Assembly (NCBI GenBank): GCA_964494625.1
Contig: CAZBRT010000002.1
Coordinates: 682,001-746,000 of the forward strand
Direction: 5' to 3'
From: UBA2784 sp964494625
GTDB taxonomy: Bacteria > Pseudomonadota > Alphaproteobacteria > Micropepsales > Micropepsaceae
Length of the DNA stretch: 64,000 bases
The position numbers and the translations under genes are program-made. Positions 1 through 8,998 of the stretch are shown piece after piece. Each line of letters starts with the position of its first letter. The stretch's first letter is position 1. The notes beneath the pieces are model-generated. The model had not been told where the DNA came from, did no database searches, and was given only the letters and a program-made list of their open reading frames with translations.

Positions 1-258
1 TCGAACTCGCGCGCGATCTGGGAGGCGATGATCGGCCGCCAATCCGCCTTTGTGCGCACGCCCAAGGGCACGCGCGGCACCGCCGACAAGGCGCGTCAGG
101 TGAAGAAGCAGGAAGGCCTGCCGGAACTCATCGTGGCCAGCTCTGCTGCCGCCATTGCCGTGTGGGACAATGCGTGGTTCTCACCCTTCTTCTCGCTCAC
201 CGTGTTCGGCCTGTTTGTGGTGGGCGCGGTGACGTTTGCGAGCCAGCGGTTGAGGTAG
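1..258 (+). CDS. Glycosyltransferase family 2, C-terminal fragment
   Basis: The frame is open from base 1 and ends at TAG 256-258, so only the last 85 residues are present. The segment SNSRAIWEAMIGRQSAFVRT is typical of the end of membrane GT2 (cellulose-synthase-like) glycosyltransferases, where a conserved N-x-R-A...G-x-x-S-x-F-x-R-T-P-K block follows the membrane domain. Near the end there is a hydrophobic stretch around WFSPFFSLTVFGLFVVGAV that fits a last transmembrane helix. Family members transfer sugar from a nucleotide donor to a polysaccharide or lipid acceptor at the inner membrane; the substrate cannot be told from this piece. The 287 bases that follow (259-545) hold no gene I can support. 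Confidence 0.6.
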   Translation, partial: SNSRAIWEAMIGRQSAFVRTPKGTRGTADKARQVKKQEGLPELIVASSAAAIAVWDNAWFSPFFSLTVFGLFVVGAVTFASQRLR

Positions 259-545
259 GGGGATCTTCCCGCGCGCGGTTCTTTCCGCGCTCTCAGCGAG
301 TGCCTTGAGCCCCGCGTGCGAGGCGTCCGTCGGCTCCAAATGGGCGGTGAAGTTCTCGCAAGACTCGCGCGAACGTGCCGACTCTCGACAAACGTACAAA
401 CGCGCTACACATGGGTTCAGCTTGCGACTCCGCAGTGCGCCATCAAAATGGGGCCGCGGATTTGCCTGGGGAGTCTGATGAGCGCCGCAAAGCGCTTATC
501 TATCTCTATACCACTAGACGGGTAGTCGCTCGGCACACTTGCCGC

Positions 546-2579
546 TTACGTCTTCGCGCCGACAGATACTTTTCTTGGTTTCGGTTTCGGCTGAGCAGCA
601 TCTGCGGTGTCACCTTCCTCTACGATAACGCCCTGCAGGAACTCTCTATGCCTTTCCTCAAGGTGTGCCAGCGCCTGTTCGTCACTCGCATTGTGCTCCA
701 GCTTCTCCTTGAGGAACTGGAGACGGGCGTTGTTTTCATCGAGTATTTCTCCCCAAGTTTTTACACCCAATGAGTATCTGTCGGTCTTTAAAATGATACG
801 TCGTTTCGGGTCTGCGCCGCCCAAGATGCGCTGCTCAACCAAGTCATCAAACTCATCTGAAATTAGCCAAAAGTGCCAACGGACACCCGGCACTCGACTG
901 AAGCGAGCGTCACTCACAACGGCATGCGCATAACCCTCAAGCTGAATTAAGTGCGAGCTATTGAGTCTTACTTTCGGGGCTTTCAGCTCAATGACAAGGT
1001 GCTCAAATTCATCAATGCGATGACGTGCTGTCTTGCGTGAAAGCATAAGGTCGACGATGCCGCGAACCTTATTGACAACCTTTACCGGCTCATCAATGAC
1101 GAGCGAGGGATCCAGATTCTTTTTGTGGGCCTTTAGAACTGAAGTTAGGTCTTTGTCGCTGGCCCAGAGATTGTACTCCTCACCGAACAGCCATGTGTTT
1201 TGTTCCAATATTTTATGGAGCTGGGAGCGCTCTTTGAGCTTTTCCTTTGCTTCATAGTCAAAGAGGATGAAGCGAAGACCCTGCAAAAACTTCAACCTAT
1301 CCGCTACCAAGGTCGCTGCGCTGATGATTCCGGGCAAGTCTGCCTCATCAAGAAGCGCCGCCAATTCCTTCTGCTTCGTTTTCGGTAGTTTCAGCACACT
1401 ATCCAGAATTTTTTGCAGATCAGAGGGACTCCGCTCTATCGCGTGGCGAAGCATCTGGAGGTGCAGCGCCATTTGCGAGGACGTCGCATCGCCAAATTCG
1501 GGCGAAGCCTCCTGAACTGTCACGGCAACGATGTCGAATATCTGACGGCCTGCCTTATCGATGGCGCTGGTCGCCTCTCCCTCGTAGGGATAAACATTCC
1601 TCGCTTTCCATTCATCGACAACGATCTGCGCCTTTTCGGCGGCTCGGTCGCGAAAAATGAGCTTGATCCGCCTCCTTGCCTCCTCAATGGCATTCTCAAG
1701 TTTAGGCACCAGTTCGGTCAACTCCAGTTGGTTTTCCTGATGCAGCGCACTGATATAGGACGATTTCAGATAGGCGGAAAAGTGGAAGTCTCCGACGCGA
1801 AAGCGTGTTTCCACCTGCGAGAGTGGAAAGCCCTGTTCATTGCAAAGATATAGAGCCCGCTTCGTCGGTCGGCTCCACTCAACGACTTGGAGTGACATGG
1901 GATGTATAGCGCCGTCGTCTCCAACTACAGACGGCAAACGGACTTCCGACGACCGCGCAATGGCTAACGATGGGTCGATCTTTTGCCCATCGATGGAAAT
2001 GACAACGCCCCTATAGTTCATAAGGTAGAGCGCAAAGATCTCGGAGAAATCTTGGAGGGAATTTTCGGGTCTCAGTGAGACGAAGTTTCTTTTCAAGTCT
2101 GAGATGACAACTGTCATCCCACTCTTTGCACCCTTGAGTTGCCTCTGGTCACCAATCCGAAGCTGCCGGATGTTACTCTCCAGAATGGAGATTTCGTATG
2201 CGAAGAGCTGGTCGCCCTTTGCGTAGACCGTTTTCCAATCTACGGCGCTGCCGAGGGCAAACGCCTTGAAGCGACCTTTGCCTTCCTTTCCATGCAACAT
2301 TCGGGAAAGGCGTCTTGTGCGCGCGCCCTGGTTTTTCCATGAGCCGCCGAGGTTTTTGAAGAGCGCTGGAGCTTCATCTAGATCGATGCCGTGGCCATTA
2401 TCAGAAACTATAATCTTCGACATGCCGCCAACTTTATCCGAGACCAGATCGACATTCACCTCCGTTGCATCGGCGTCGAGAGCGTTCCAGATCAATTCGG
2501 CTAGAGCAGCAACCGGCTGCGCCTTTGTTTGGCGCTCGAGAAAGTCGGGCTGTATTTCAACATCGAAATTTTGGGTCAT
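546..2579 (-). CDS. GHKL ATPase fused to a Shedu-like (DUF4263) nuclease domain; candidate defence protein
   Basis: A 677-residue protein with two recognisable ends. Residues 27-41 (AELIWNALDADATEV) are the N box of the GHKL (gyrase B/Hsp90/MutL/histidine kinase) ATP-binding fold, DNGHGI at 60-65 is the G1 box and HGKEGKGRFKAFALG at 96-110 is the G2 lid. The middle (about 280-440) is helical. From 457, ILEQNTWLFGEEYNLW resembles the entry motif of Shedu/DUF4263 proteins, and a PD-(D/E)xK core follows: IVDLML (D510), VIELKAP (E531, K533) and QLEGYAHAV (Q546). The tail 630-677 is charged and Pro/Lys rich. The gene is AT-richer than its neighbours and stands alone, with 217 bases of apparently non-coding DNA upstream. 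Known Shedu proteins are single-gene antiphage nucleases with variable sensor domains. I infer ATP-gated DNA cleavage in defence; no phage phenotype can be read from sequence. Confidence 0.75.
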   Translation of the reverse strand: MTQNFDVEIQPDFLERQTKAQPVAALAELIWNALDADATEVNVDLVSDKVGGMSKIIVSDNGHGIDLDEAPALFKNLGGSWKNQGARTRRLSRMLHGKEGKGRFKAFALGSAVDWKTVYAKGDQLFAYEISILESNIRQLRIGDQRQLKGAKSGMTVVISDLKRNFVSLRPENSLQDFSEIFALYLMNYRGVVISIDGQKIDPSLAIARSSEVRLPSVVGDDGAIHPMSLQVVEWSRPTKRALYLCNEQGFPLSQVETRFRVGDFHFSAYLKSSYISALHQENQLELTELVPKLENAIEEARRRIKLIFRDRAAEKAQIVVDEWKARNVYPYEGEATSAIDKAGRQIFDIVAVTVQEASPEFGDATSSQMALHLQMLRHAIERSPSDLQKILDSVLKLPKTKQKELAALLDEADLPGIISAATLVADRLKFLQGLRFILFDYEAKEKLKERSQLHKILEQNTWLFGEEYNLWASDKDLTSVLKAHKKNLDPSLVIDEPVKVVNKVRGIVDLMLSRKTARHRIDEFEHLVIELKAPKVRLNSSHLIQLEGYAHAVVSDARFSRVPGVRWHFWLISDEFDDLVEQRILGGADPKRRIILKTDRYSLGVKTWGEILDENNARLQFLKEKLEHNASDEQALAHLEERHREFLQGVIVEEGDTADAAQPKPKPRKVSVGAKT

Positions 2580-2796
2580 GGCAGTGCTCGTCGCGACTAA
2601 TAATTTCTATTGCGGGAGTCTCGGCTAGAACCACTGAGTGCTTCTCGACCAAGTGGCTTTTCGTGCCCCTTCAACTCACTTTTCGGTCGATGAACTACCG
2701 GTAACTCCTTCAAGTCCCTGTGGGGAATATCTCGCATCCGCCGTCCGTTGCATTCGCAACCCTATACCGCCTTGAGTTGTGCTGCCAAGATGGTCC

Positions 2797-3291
2797 TCAC
2801 CCGCCCGCGCCCATGAACACTGGCGCGCTGGTGGAGGATGTGCGGTCCATTTCGGCGATAAAGGCGCGGGTGAACATCGAGTTCTTTTTCTCCGCCTCCC
2901 AAATTTCGGCAAAGGCGGGATAGTTCATCAGGCTTTTCACGTAATTGATGCGCAGGCTCCACACCTCTGCATCCAGAATGCCGCTTTGGAAAAGCGCGAA
3001 CTGCGCCTCGGTGCGCTGAAGCACGCCGCGCATGAAACGGTGCACGAGATATTTTTCGTAAGGCGTAAGGCTCGCCTCGTTGCCATGCACCTTGAAGGTG
3101 AGCTGGCTGATCGCATCGCCGCTGGCCAGGCGCTCGTTGATTTCCATGAATGACATCTGCGCATCCCACGCCGCCTTGGCGCGCATCAGGCGGCCGTTCT
3201 GGCGCGTCTGGATGGCGACATAGGCAAGCGACCCGAAGATCGCTACCACCGCAATTGTCTGGCCAATGAAATAGATGTCTTCGAGGGTCAT
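2797..3291 (-). CDS. Small membrane-anchored hypothetical protein
   Basis: A 164-residue protein beginning MTLEDIYFIGQTIAVVAIFG. Residues 6-26 form one transmembrane helix (IYFIGQTIAVVAIFGSLAYVA), followed by a soluble helical domain with conserved-looking blocks around RFMRGVLQRTEAQFALFQ and NYPAFAEIWE. The frame stays open upstream through the tRNA-Leu gene, but the ATG at 3291 is preceded by an AGGGACGG ribosome site at suitable distance, so I start there. Similar short proteins (one N-terminal helix, then a helical domain with aromatic W-x-x-R-I-N-Y) are common in marine and alphaproteobacterial genomes without assigned function. It starts 24 bases beyond the 3' end of tRNA-Leu and may be read from the same transcript. 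Confidence 0.6.
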   Translation of the reverse strand: MTLEDIYFIGQTIAVVAIFGSLAYVAIQTRQNGRLMRAKAAWDAQMSFMEINERLASGDAISQLTFKVHGNEASLTPYEKYLVHRFMRGVLQRTEAQFALFQSGILDAEVWSLRINYVKSLMNYPAFAEIWEAEKKNSMFTRAFIAEMDRTSSTSAPVFMGAGG

Positions 3292-3315
3292 TGGTTCCGT
3301 CCCTGCTCTGGCGCG

Positions 3316-3402
3316 TGGTGGCCCCTCCGGGACTCGAACCCGGACACCTTGAGAGGTTGCAGATTTTAAGTCTGCTGCGTCTACCAGTTCCGCCAAGGGG
3401 CC
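3316..3402 (-). tRNA. tRNA-Leu (anticodon TAA)
   Basis: On the minus strand the acceptor arms GGCCCCT and AGGGGCC pair over seven bases, followed by A and an encoded CCA. The T arm is CCGGG/CCCGG around TTCGAGT. The anticodon arm is GCAGA and TCTGC around the loop CTTAAAA, which gives TAA. The long variable arm (AACCTCTCAAGGTGT region) marks a class II tRNA, consistent with leucine. Total length is 87 bases with CCA. Confidence 0.95.
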
Positions 3403-3462
3403 GCGCGCGACTGCGATCTCAATGGGTAGGATCAATTGCCGGAAGGATCAATCGGGGGCGTG

Positions 3463-3650
3463 TGCGCGGTACCCCTTCGCTCTCCCCGTGCTCATACGGG
3501 GAGAGCAGAAATTTGCCTTCGCAAATTTCGTGAGGGGGCGTTGACGCGGCAAAGGGCAGAAGGGCCCCTCACCCGCGCGTCCAAGAGGCCGCTCGCCCTC
3601 TCCCCGCTCAAAGCGCAGGGAGAGGGAAAGCAGAAGCACTCTGCCCCCTC
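3463..3650. repeat. Intergenic palindrome cluster
   Basis: The 311-base gap 3403-3713 has no gene. It carries three palindromes in a row: CTCTCCCCGT with its complement around 3479-3505, GAAATTTGC/GCAAATTTC around 3508-3530, and CCCTCTCCCC with CAGGGAGAGGG around 3597-3626, separated by CCCTCACC-type stretches. The same style of element (a TTGC...GCAA core flanked by CCTCCCC/GGGGAGG) recurs at 46499 and 49548. It looks like a dispersed non-coding repeat family of this genome. Confidence 0.55.
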
Positions 3651-3653
3651 GCC

Positions 3654-3688
3654 CAAAACAAAACGGCGGCCCCGAAGGACCGCCGTTT
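3654..3688 (-). terminator. Rho-independent terminator of the small secreted protein gene
   Basis: Read on the minus strand, AAACGGCGGTCC and GGGCCGCCGTTT form a hairpin with a TTCG-type loop, followed by TGTTTT. It lies about 25 bases past the stop codon at 3714. Confidence 0.8.
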
Positions 3689-3713
3689 CAAATCCGCAAA
3701 TCACAAGGTGGGC

Positions 3714-3986
3714 TCAGCCCGCCTTGCCCTGCCAGATCGGCCAGCAGGTCGACTTGCCCTGCGCCTTGGCCTCTTCATAGGCCTTCATCTGGGCTTCTTC
3801 GGCATTCGCGCCGTCAGCCGTAGTCGTGTAGCTGGCCGTCGAGCCGGTGCACCACACATAGAACTGGTGCGTGCCCGCCTGGGTGTAGTTCTCGCGTGCC
3901 GCGTCAGCCGCATTCGCGATGCTGGCCGCTGCAAGGAACCCAAGACCGGCTGCAACCCCCGCAACCGCCTTTGCAAAACTTGTCAT
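3714..3986 (-). CDS. Small secreted hypothetical protein
   Basis: A 90-residue product with a clear signal peptide: Lys at position 6, a hydrophobic core AVAGVAAGLGFLAAASI and a likely cleavage after ANA at about residue 26. The mature part is about 64 residues with two cysteines (in YVWCTG and STCWPIW) that could form a disulfide in the periplasm, and a short Ala/Glu-rich helix NAEEAQMKAYEEAKAQGK between them. The ATG at 3986 has an AGGGAG ribosome site; the longer open frame upstream has no supported start. I do not recognise a family. It is a one-gene transcript with its own terminator. Confidence 0.7.
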   Translation of the reverse strand: MTSFAKAVAGVAAGLGFLAAASIANAADAARENYTQAGTHQFYVWCTGSTASYTTTADGANAEEAQMKAYEEAKAQGKSTCWPIWQGKAG

Positions 3987-4289
3987 TCCTGATCTCCCTG
4001 ACCGTTGGTCTTCTTCAATTGTCGCGCCGGTCGCAAAGTTCGTTTCGTGATCGCCCTGAAACGGGTTCTTTTGCTGCCGGTACATCCCCAATCGTGAATC
4101 TATCGAAAGCGCATGGAAATGCATCAGGTTTTTCGGCCTGCCGCAAGCGGTTGAAGGGGAATTGAACGCGACCCGTGCTTTTGCCGCAACGCCGCCCGCC
4201 CAAAGCCCCGCATTGAGCCCATTCGGGCCCGCTTTTGGCCGGATTCGGCGCTTCCCCCACTCTGCCACCCGGCTGAGGCCCGGTTGCGT

Positions 4290-5045
4290 TCAGGCTGGTT
4301 CACCCGCAAAGGGCTTCACGCCCATCCCCTCGAACATGGTGAACACGACCGATTCTGTGGCCGAAAGCCGCTCGGCGTCGGCCCCGCGCATCACCACCGA
4401 CACGCCATAACGGTCGTTCCGGTAGAACGGGTAAGAGCCGATCGCAATGTCGGGATTGGCGGTCTGGATGGCGCCCAGGGCGGCCGCGATCACGCCCTCG
4501 CCCGTGTGGGCACTGACCGTGCACGACAAAAGGGGCTTGCCGCCCGGCAACATGGGCGACAGCGAATCCAGCATCGCCTGCATCACCCGGGGCACGCCTG
4601 CCAGCACGAACACGTTGCCGATGCGAAAGCCCGGTGCCTTCGACACGGGGTTGTCGATCAGCGTCGCCCCTTGGGGCGTGCGCGCCATGCGGCGGCGGGC
4701 GTCGTTGAAGTTCTCCGCGCCATAGTGCTTTTCGAGGAGCGCGAAGGCATCCGGGTGAAAGCCGATCGGCACGCCAAAGGCCTTGGCCACTGCATCGGCC
4801 GTGATGTCGTCATGGGTGGGGCCGATGCCGCCCGTCGTGAACACGTAACTGTGCCGCGCCCGCAGCGCGTTCAGGTCGGCGATGATCTCCTCCGTCACAT
4901 CCGGGCACACGCGCACGGCCCTGACCGGGATGCCGCGCGCGCCCAGAAAGCGGGCGATGGTCGCGGTATTGGTATCCTGGGTGCGGCCGGACAGGATTTC
5001 ATCGCCGATGATGAGGATGGCGGCCTCAAGCGGGGCTTCTGCCAT
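4290..5045 (-). CDS. CinA-like protein, molybdopterin-binding (MoaB/MogA) domain
   Basis: A 251-residue protein matching the N-terminal COG1058 part of competence/damage-inducible protein CinA. The family motif GDEILSGRTQDTN lies near the start and TTGGIGPTHDDIT around residue 80, both typical of the MoCF/MoaB fold that binds molybdopterin or a nucleotide. The C-terminal nicotinamide-nucleotide amidase domain of full-length CinA is absent, as is normal for many stand-alone alphaproteobacterial versions. An in-frame TTG lies ten codons upstream at 5075, but that extension runs into the -35 region of the divergent map promoter, so I prefer the ATG. In vivo role of these short forms is not settled. 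Confidence 0.85.
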   Translation of the reverse strand: MAEAPLEAAILIIGDEILSGRTQDTNTATIARFLGARGIPVRAVRVCPDVTEEIIADLNALRARHSYVFTTGGIGPTHDDITADAVAKAFGVPIGFHPDAFALLEKHYGAENFNDARRRMARTPQGATLIDNPVSKAPGFRIGNVFVLAGVPRVMQAMLDSLSPMLPGGKPLLSCTVSAHTGEGVIAAALGAIQTANPDIAIGSYPFYRNDRYGVSVVMRGADAERLSATESVVFTMFEGMGVKPFAGEPA

Positions 5046-5062
5046 GGGGGTCTCTGCCTGTT

Positions 5063-5090
5063 TTGCAATCGTCAATGTGCGCTATATAAC
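5063..5090 (+). promoter_or_regulatory. Sigma-70-type promoter for map
   Basis: TTGCAA at 5063-5068 and TATAAC at 5085-5090 are separated by 16 bases. The predicted start of transcription is about 20 bases before the map ATG, leaving a very short leader. Confidence 0.55.
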
Positions 5091-5115
5091 ATGGGCAATC
5101 ATTGATCGGGACACC

Positions 5116-5917
5116 ATGACGGACCTGCAGGACCTTATCCATCCCCGCCAGATCAGCCTTTACGGGCCGGAAGGTTTCGCCGGCATGCGCAAGGCGGGGC
5201 GCCTTGCCGCCGAAGTGCTCGACATGCTGGTGCCCCTCGTGCAGCCCGGCGTTTCTACCGCCCATCTTGACCGGCTGGCGCACCAGTTCGTGCTCGACCA
5301 CGGGGCCATTCCGGCGACCGTCTTTTACCGCGGCTATCGCAAGGCGCTGTGCACGTCGATCAATCATGTCGTGTGCCACGGCATTCCCGAGGAGCGGGCG
5401 CTGAAGGACGGCGATATCGTCAATATCGACGTGACCGTCATTGTCGATGGCTGGCACGGCGACACCAGCCGCATGTATCTCGTCGGTAATGTGCCCCTGA
5501 AGGCACGCCGCCTGATCGATGTGACCTATGAGTCCATGATGAAGGGGATCGCTGCGGTGAAGCCCGGTGCCACGCTTGGCGATATCGGGTACGCGATCCA
5601 GACCCATGCCGAGGCGCAGCGTTATTCGGTCGTTCGAGATTTCTGCGGCCATGGCGTGGGCCGCATCTTCCACGAGCCGCCCAACATCCTGCACTACGGC
5701 GAAAAGGGCGAAGGCCTTGCGCTGCGCGAGGGCATGTTCTTCACCATCGAGCCGATGATCAATCAGGGCAAGGCGGCGGTGAAACTGCTCAGCGACGGCT
5801 GGACAGCGGTGACGCGGGACAAATCCTTGTCAGCCCAGTTCGAGCATTCCATCGGCGTGACCGCGACCGGCGCAGAGATTTTCACGCTTTCGCCTGCCGG
5901 CCTTGACCGGCCGACCC

Positions 5918-5934
<17 letters not shown>
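5116..5934 (+). CDS. map: Type I methionine aminopeptidase
   Basis: A 272-residue cytosolic enzyme that removes the initiator methionine from nascent proteins. All five metal ligands of the pita-bread fold are visible: D105 (NIDVTV), D116 (HGDTSR), H179 (CGHGVGR), E212 (FTIEPM) and E243 (QFEHSIGVT), together with the substrate-binding histidine in the HGIPEE region. The length is normal for a type Ia enzyme with a short N-terminal extension. I start at ATG 5116 because the family begins a few residues before the I-x-L-x-G-P-E-x-x-x-x-M-R motif seen here. The 3' end overlaps radC by 17 bases, so the two are translationally coupled. Confidence 0.97.
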
Positions 5935-6649
<715 letters not shown>

Positions 6650-6658
6650 GTCGTTGTC

Positions 6659-8845
6659 TCAGGGGGTGGCGCGCCCGATCAGGAAGGCCATCAGCTGCGC
6701 ACGCTCTTCCAGCCAGCCCAGACGGCCTGAATCGCCACCGTGACCCGCCCCCATGTTGACGCGGAAGAAGATCTCGCTCTTCCCCGTTTCGGTGGCGCGC
6801 AGACGGGCAACCCATTTGGCCGGTTCGAAATAGCCGACCTGGCTGTCATTGAGCCCCGCCGTGACATAGAGCGCGGGGTAATCCACCGCGCGCACATTGT
6901 CGTAGGGCGAATAGGCCGCCATCCAGTCGTACTGCTCGCGGATTTCGGGGTTGCCCCATTCCTCCCACTCAAAGGTCGTAAGCGGGATCGTGGCATCCGA
7001 CATCGTGGTGAGGACATCGACAAAAGGCACTTCGGCGACGATGGCGTTATAGAGATCAGGCCGCAGATTGGCGACCGCACCCACCAGCAATCCACCGGCA
7101 GAGCCGCCACGGGCAAACACCTTTTTGGGATCGGCAAGGCCCGATGCAATCACGGCTTCGGTTGCTGCGATGAAATCCGTAAAAGTGTTCATCTTGTTGG
7201 CCATGCGGCCTCCCTCGTACCAGCGCTGGCCCTTCTCGCGGCCACCACGGATATGCGCGATGGCATAGACGAAGCCGCGATCGACCAGCGAGAACCAGGT
7301 CGTGCGGAAGATCGGGTCTTCGCTGAGGCCATAGGCGCCATAGCCCTGGATCAAAAGCGGATTGCCGCCCTCGCGCTTCAACTCCGTACGATAGACGATC
7401 GTGACGGGCACCTTCTCGCCATCGGCAGCGGTCGCCTCGATGCGCTCTACCGTATAGGGGGCTGGATCAAACCAGCGCACCACCGGGTCTTCCTTGAGCG
7501 TAACGAGTGCGCCCGTATCGACATCGAACTCGTAGATGCGCGTCGGCGTAATCGGCCCCATGAAGCCATAGCGGACTTTGGTGGTGTGTACGTCGAGATT
7601 GACGGCGTCGCTGAAGTCACCCATCGAACCGACGCCAATGTCTTCATCGCGCGGCACCATCATGTCGGGTCCACCATCGAGGCGGATAATGCGCATGGAG
7701 ACGACGGCGCCATGCGACTGGTCGATCACGATAAAGCGCTCGAACACTTCAAAGCTTGAGAGATAGAAGCCGGGAAGATGCGGCACGACTTCTTCCCAGT
7801 TGGCCTGCGAGGGGTCGGCTTCAGGGGCGCGCACGATCTTGTAGTCTGGCGCGCCTTGGTTGGTGCGGATGTAGAAATAGTCACCCACATGATCGACGAA
7901 ATAGCTTTCGCCATGCACCTTGGGCGCGATCAGCACCGGCGTTGCCGAAGGATCGGAAGCCGGGATCACCCAGGCTTGCGTCCACTGGCGGTGATAGTCG
8001 GTGATGACAAGATATTCGCGTGACTTGGTGAGGCCGACCGTCAGCGAGAACGTTTCGTCCGGCTCTTCCATCACCATCACGTCGCTTTCGACCGGTGTTC
8101 CCACCGTGTGGCGCCAGACCTGATAGTCGCGGACGGCGTCATCAACACGCGTATAGAGGAAGACAGAACCGTCGGCAGACCAGGCAATGTCGGAGCCCGC
8201 GCCGGTCACGCTTTCGCCTGACACCTCGCCCGAGGCGATGTCGCGCACGAAAATCGTGTGAATCCGGTCGCCCGAGAAGTCGACGGCATAGGCAATCTTG
8301 CTGTTGTCGGGGCTGACCGACCAGTTGTTGAGATTGTACTGGTCATGGCCCTCGGCCAACTTGGTCACATCGAGGAGAACTTCGCGCGCATTCCCCTCGC
8401 CCGCTTTGGTGCGATAGACGGTCTCGTAGTCAGCGCCCTCCTCGTACACCGTCTCGTAAATGTAGCCGTTGTCGGTATAGGGGACGCTCTTTTCGGCGTC
8501 GTCGAGGCGCTCTGCCATCTCGGCATAGAGTTCGTCTTCCACCGGCTTCAGGCCGGCAAGCATCGCATCCGCATAGGCGTTCTCGGCCTCCAGATGGGCG
8601 ATAACCTCGGGGTTTTCCTTCTCGTTCAGCCAGTAATAATTGTCGGTGCGGGTGATGCCGTGCAGCGCCAATTCGCGAGGCACGATTCTTGCGACCGGCG
8701 GGGTTGGCACTGCCACGCCCTCGCCCGATTCCGCCGCCACTGTGCCGGATTGGAACAGGGTCAAGGCTGACGCCGTCAGACCAAGGCCCAAAAAGAGGCC
8801 GAGAACCCGTTTCCGGCTTGATACAGAAATGCTCGCACGCGCCAT
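6659..8845 (-). CDS. ptrB: Prolyl oligopeptidase family S9A peptidase (oligopeptidase B-like)
   Basis: A 728-residue serine peptidase with the two-domain layout of oligopeptidase B: a seven-bladed beta-propeller in the first two thirds and an alpha/beta hydrolase domain at the end. The nucleophile lies in RGGSAGGLLVG, the aspartate region in YVTAGLNDSQVGYFEPAKW, and the histidine in MGAGHGGDSGR. PtrB cleaves short peptides after basic residues. Residues 1-40 contain a basic start and a hydrophobic run (VLGLFLGLGLTASALTLF) with an A-x-A-like site, so this copy is probably exported, unlike E. coli PtrB. I start at ATG 8845; a TTG six codons upstream also exists. It is divergent from the degenerate transporter operon, with 153 bases between. 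Confidence 0.9.
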   Translation of the reverse strand: MARASISVSSRKRVLGLFLGLGLTASALTLFQSGTVAAESGEGVAVPTPPVARIVPRELALHGITRTDNYYWLNEKENPEVIAHLEAENAYADAMLAGLKPVEDELYAEMAERLDDAEKSVPYTDNGYIYETVYEEGADYETVYRTKAGEGNAREVLLDVTKLAEGHDQYNLNNWSVSPDNSKIAYAVDFSGDRIHTIFVRDIASGEVSGESVTGAGSDIAWSADGSVFLYTRVDDAVRDYQVWRHTVGTPVESDVMVMEEPDETFSLTVGLTKSREYLVITDYHRQWTQAWVIPASDPSATPVLIAPKVHGESYFVDHVGDYFYIRTNQGAPDYKIVRAPEADPSQANWEEVVPHLPGFYLSSFEVFERFIVIDQSHGAVVSMRIIRLDGGPDMMVPRDEDIGVGSMGDFSDAVNLDVHTTKVRYGFMGPITPTRIYEFDVDTGALVTLKEDPVVRWFDPAPYTVERIEATAADGEKVPVTIVYRTELKREGGNPLLIQGYGAYGLSEDPIFRTTWFSLVDRGFVYAIAHIRGGREKGQRWYEGGRMANKMNTFTDFIAATEAVIASGLADPKKVFARGGSAGGLLVGAVANLRPDLYNAIVAEVPFVDVLTTMSDATIPLTTFEWEEWGNPEIREQYDWMAAYSPYDNVRAVDYPALYVTAGLNDSQVGYFEPAKWVARLRATETGKSEIFFRVNMGAGHGGDSGRLGWLEERAQLMAFLIGRATP

Positions 8846-8998
8846 GGCAGTACCGTTCTTCAAGGGGCCCCGTGATGCACGGAACCGCCGCCCCTGGGCC
8901 GGTTCGTGCCGTGTGGCGGCACATTACATGGGTTCGGCGGAATTGCACGGGGCTGCTCCCATCACATCCCGGTCATTTGCGGGTGAACGGGAGGTCTC

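Noticed and set aside
259..3402. A tRNA-linked genomic island including the GHKL-Shedu gene
   Set aside because: No integrase, and I find no second copy of the tRNA-Leu 3' end within the window to serve as an attachment site. The island idea is kept only as a possibility.
2797..3435. A longer version of the small membrane protein reading through tRNA-Leu
   Set aside because: Would translate the tRNA; ATG 3291 has its own ribosome site.
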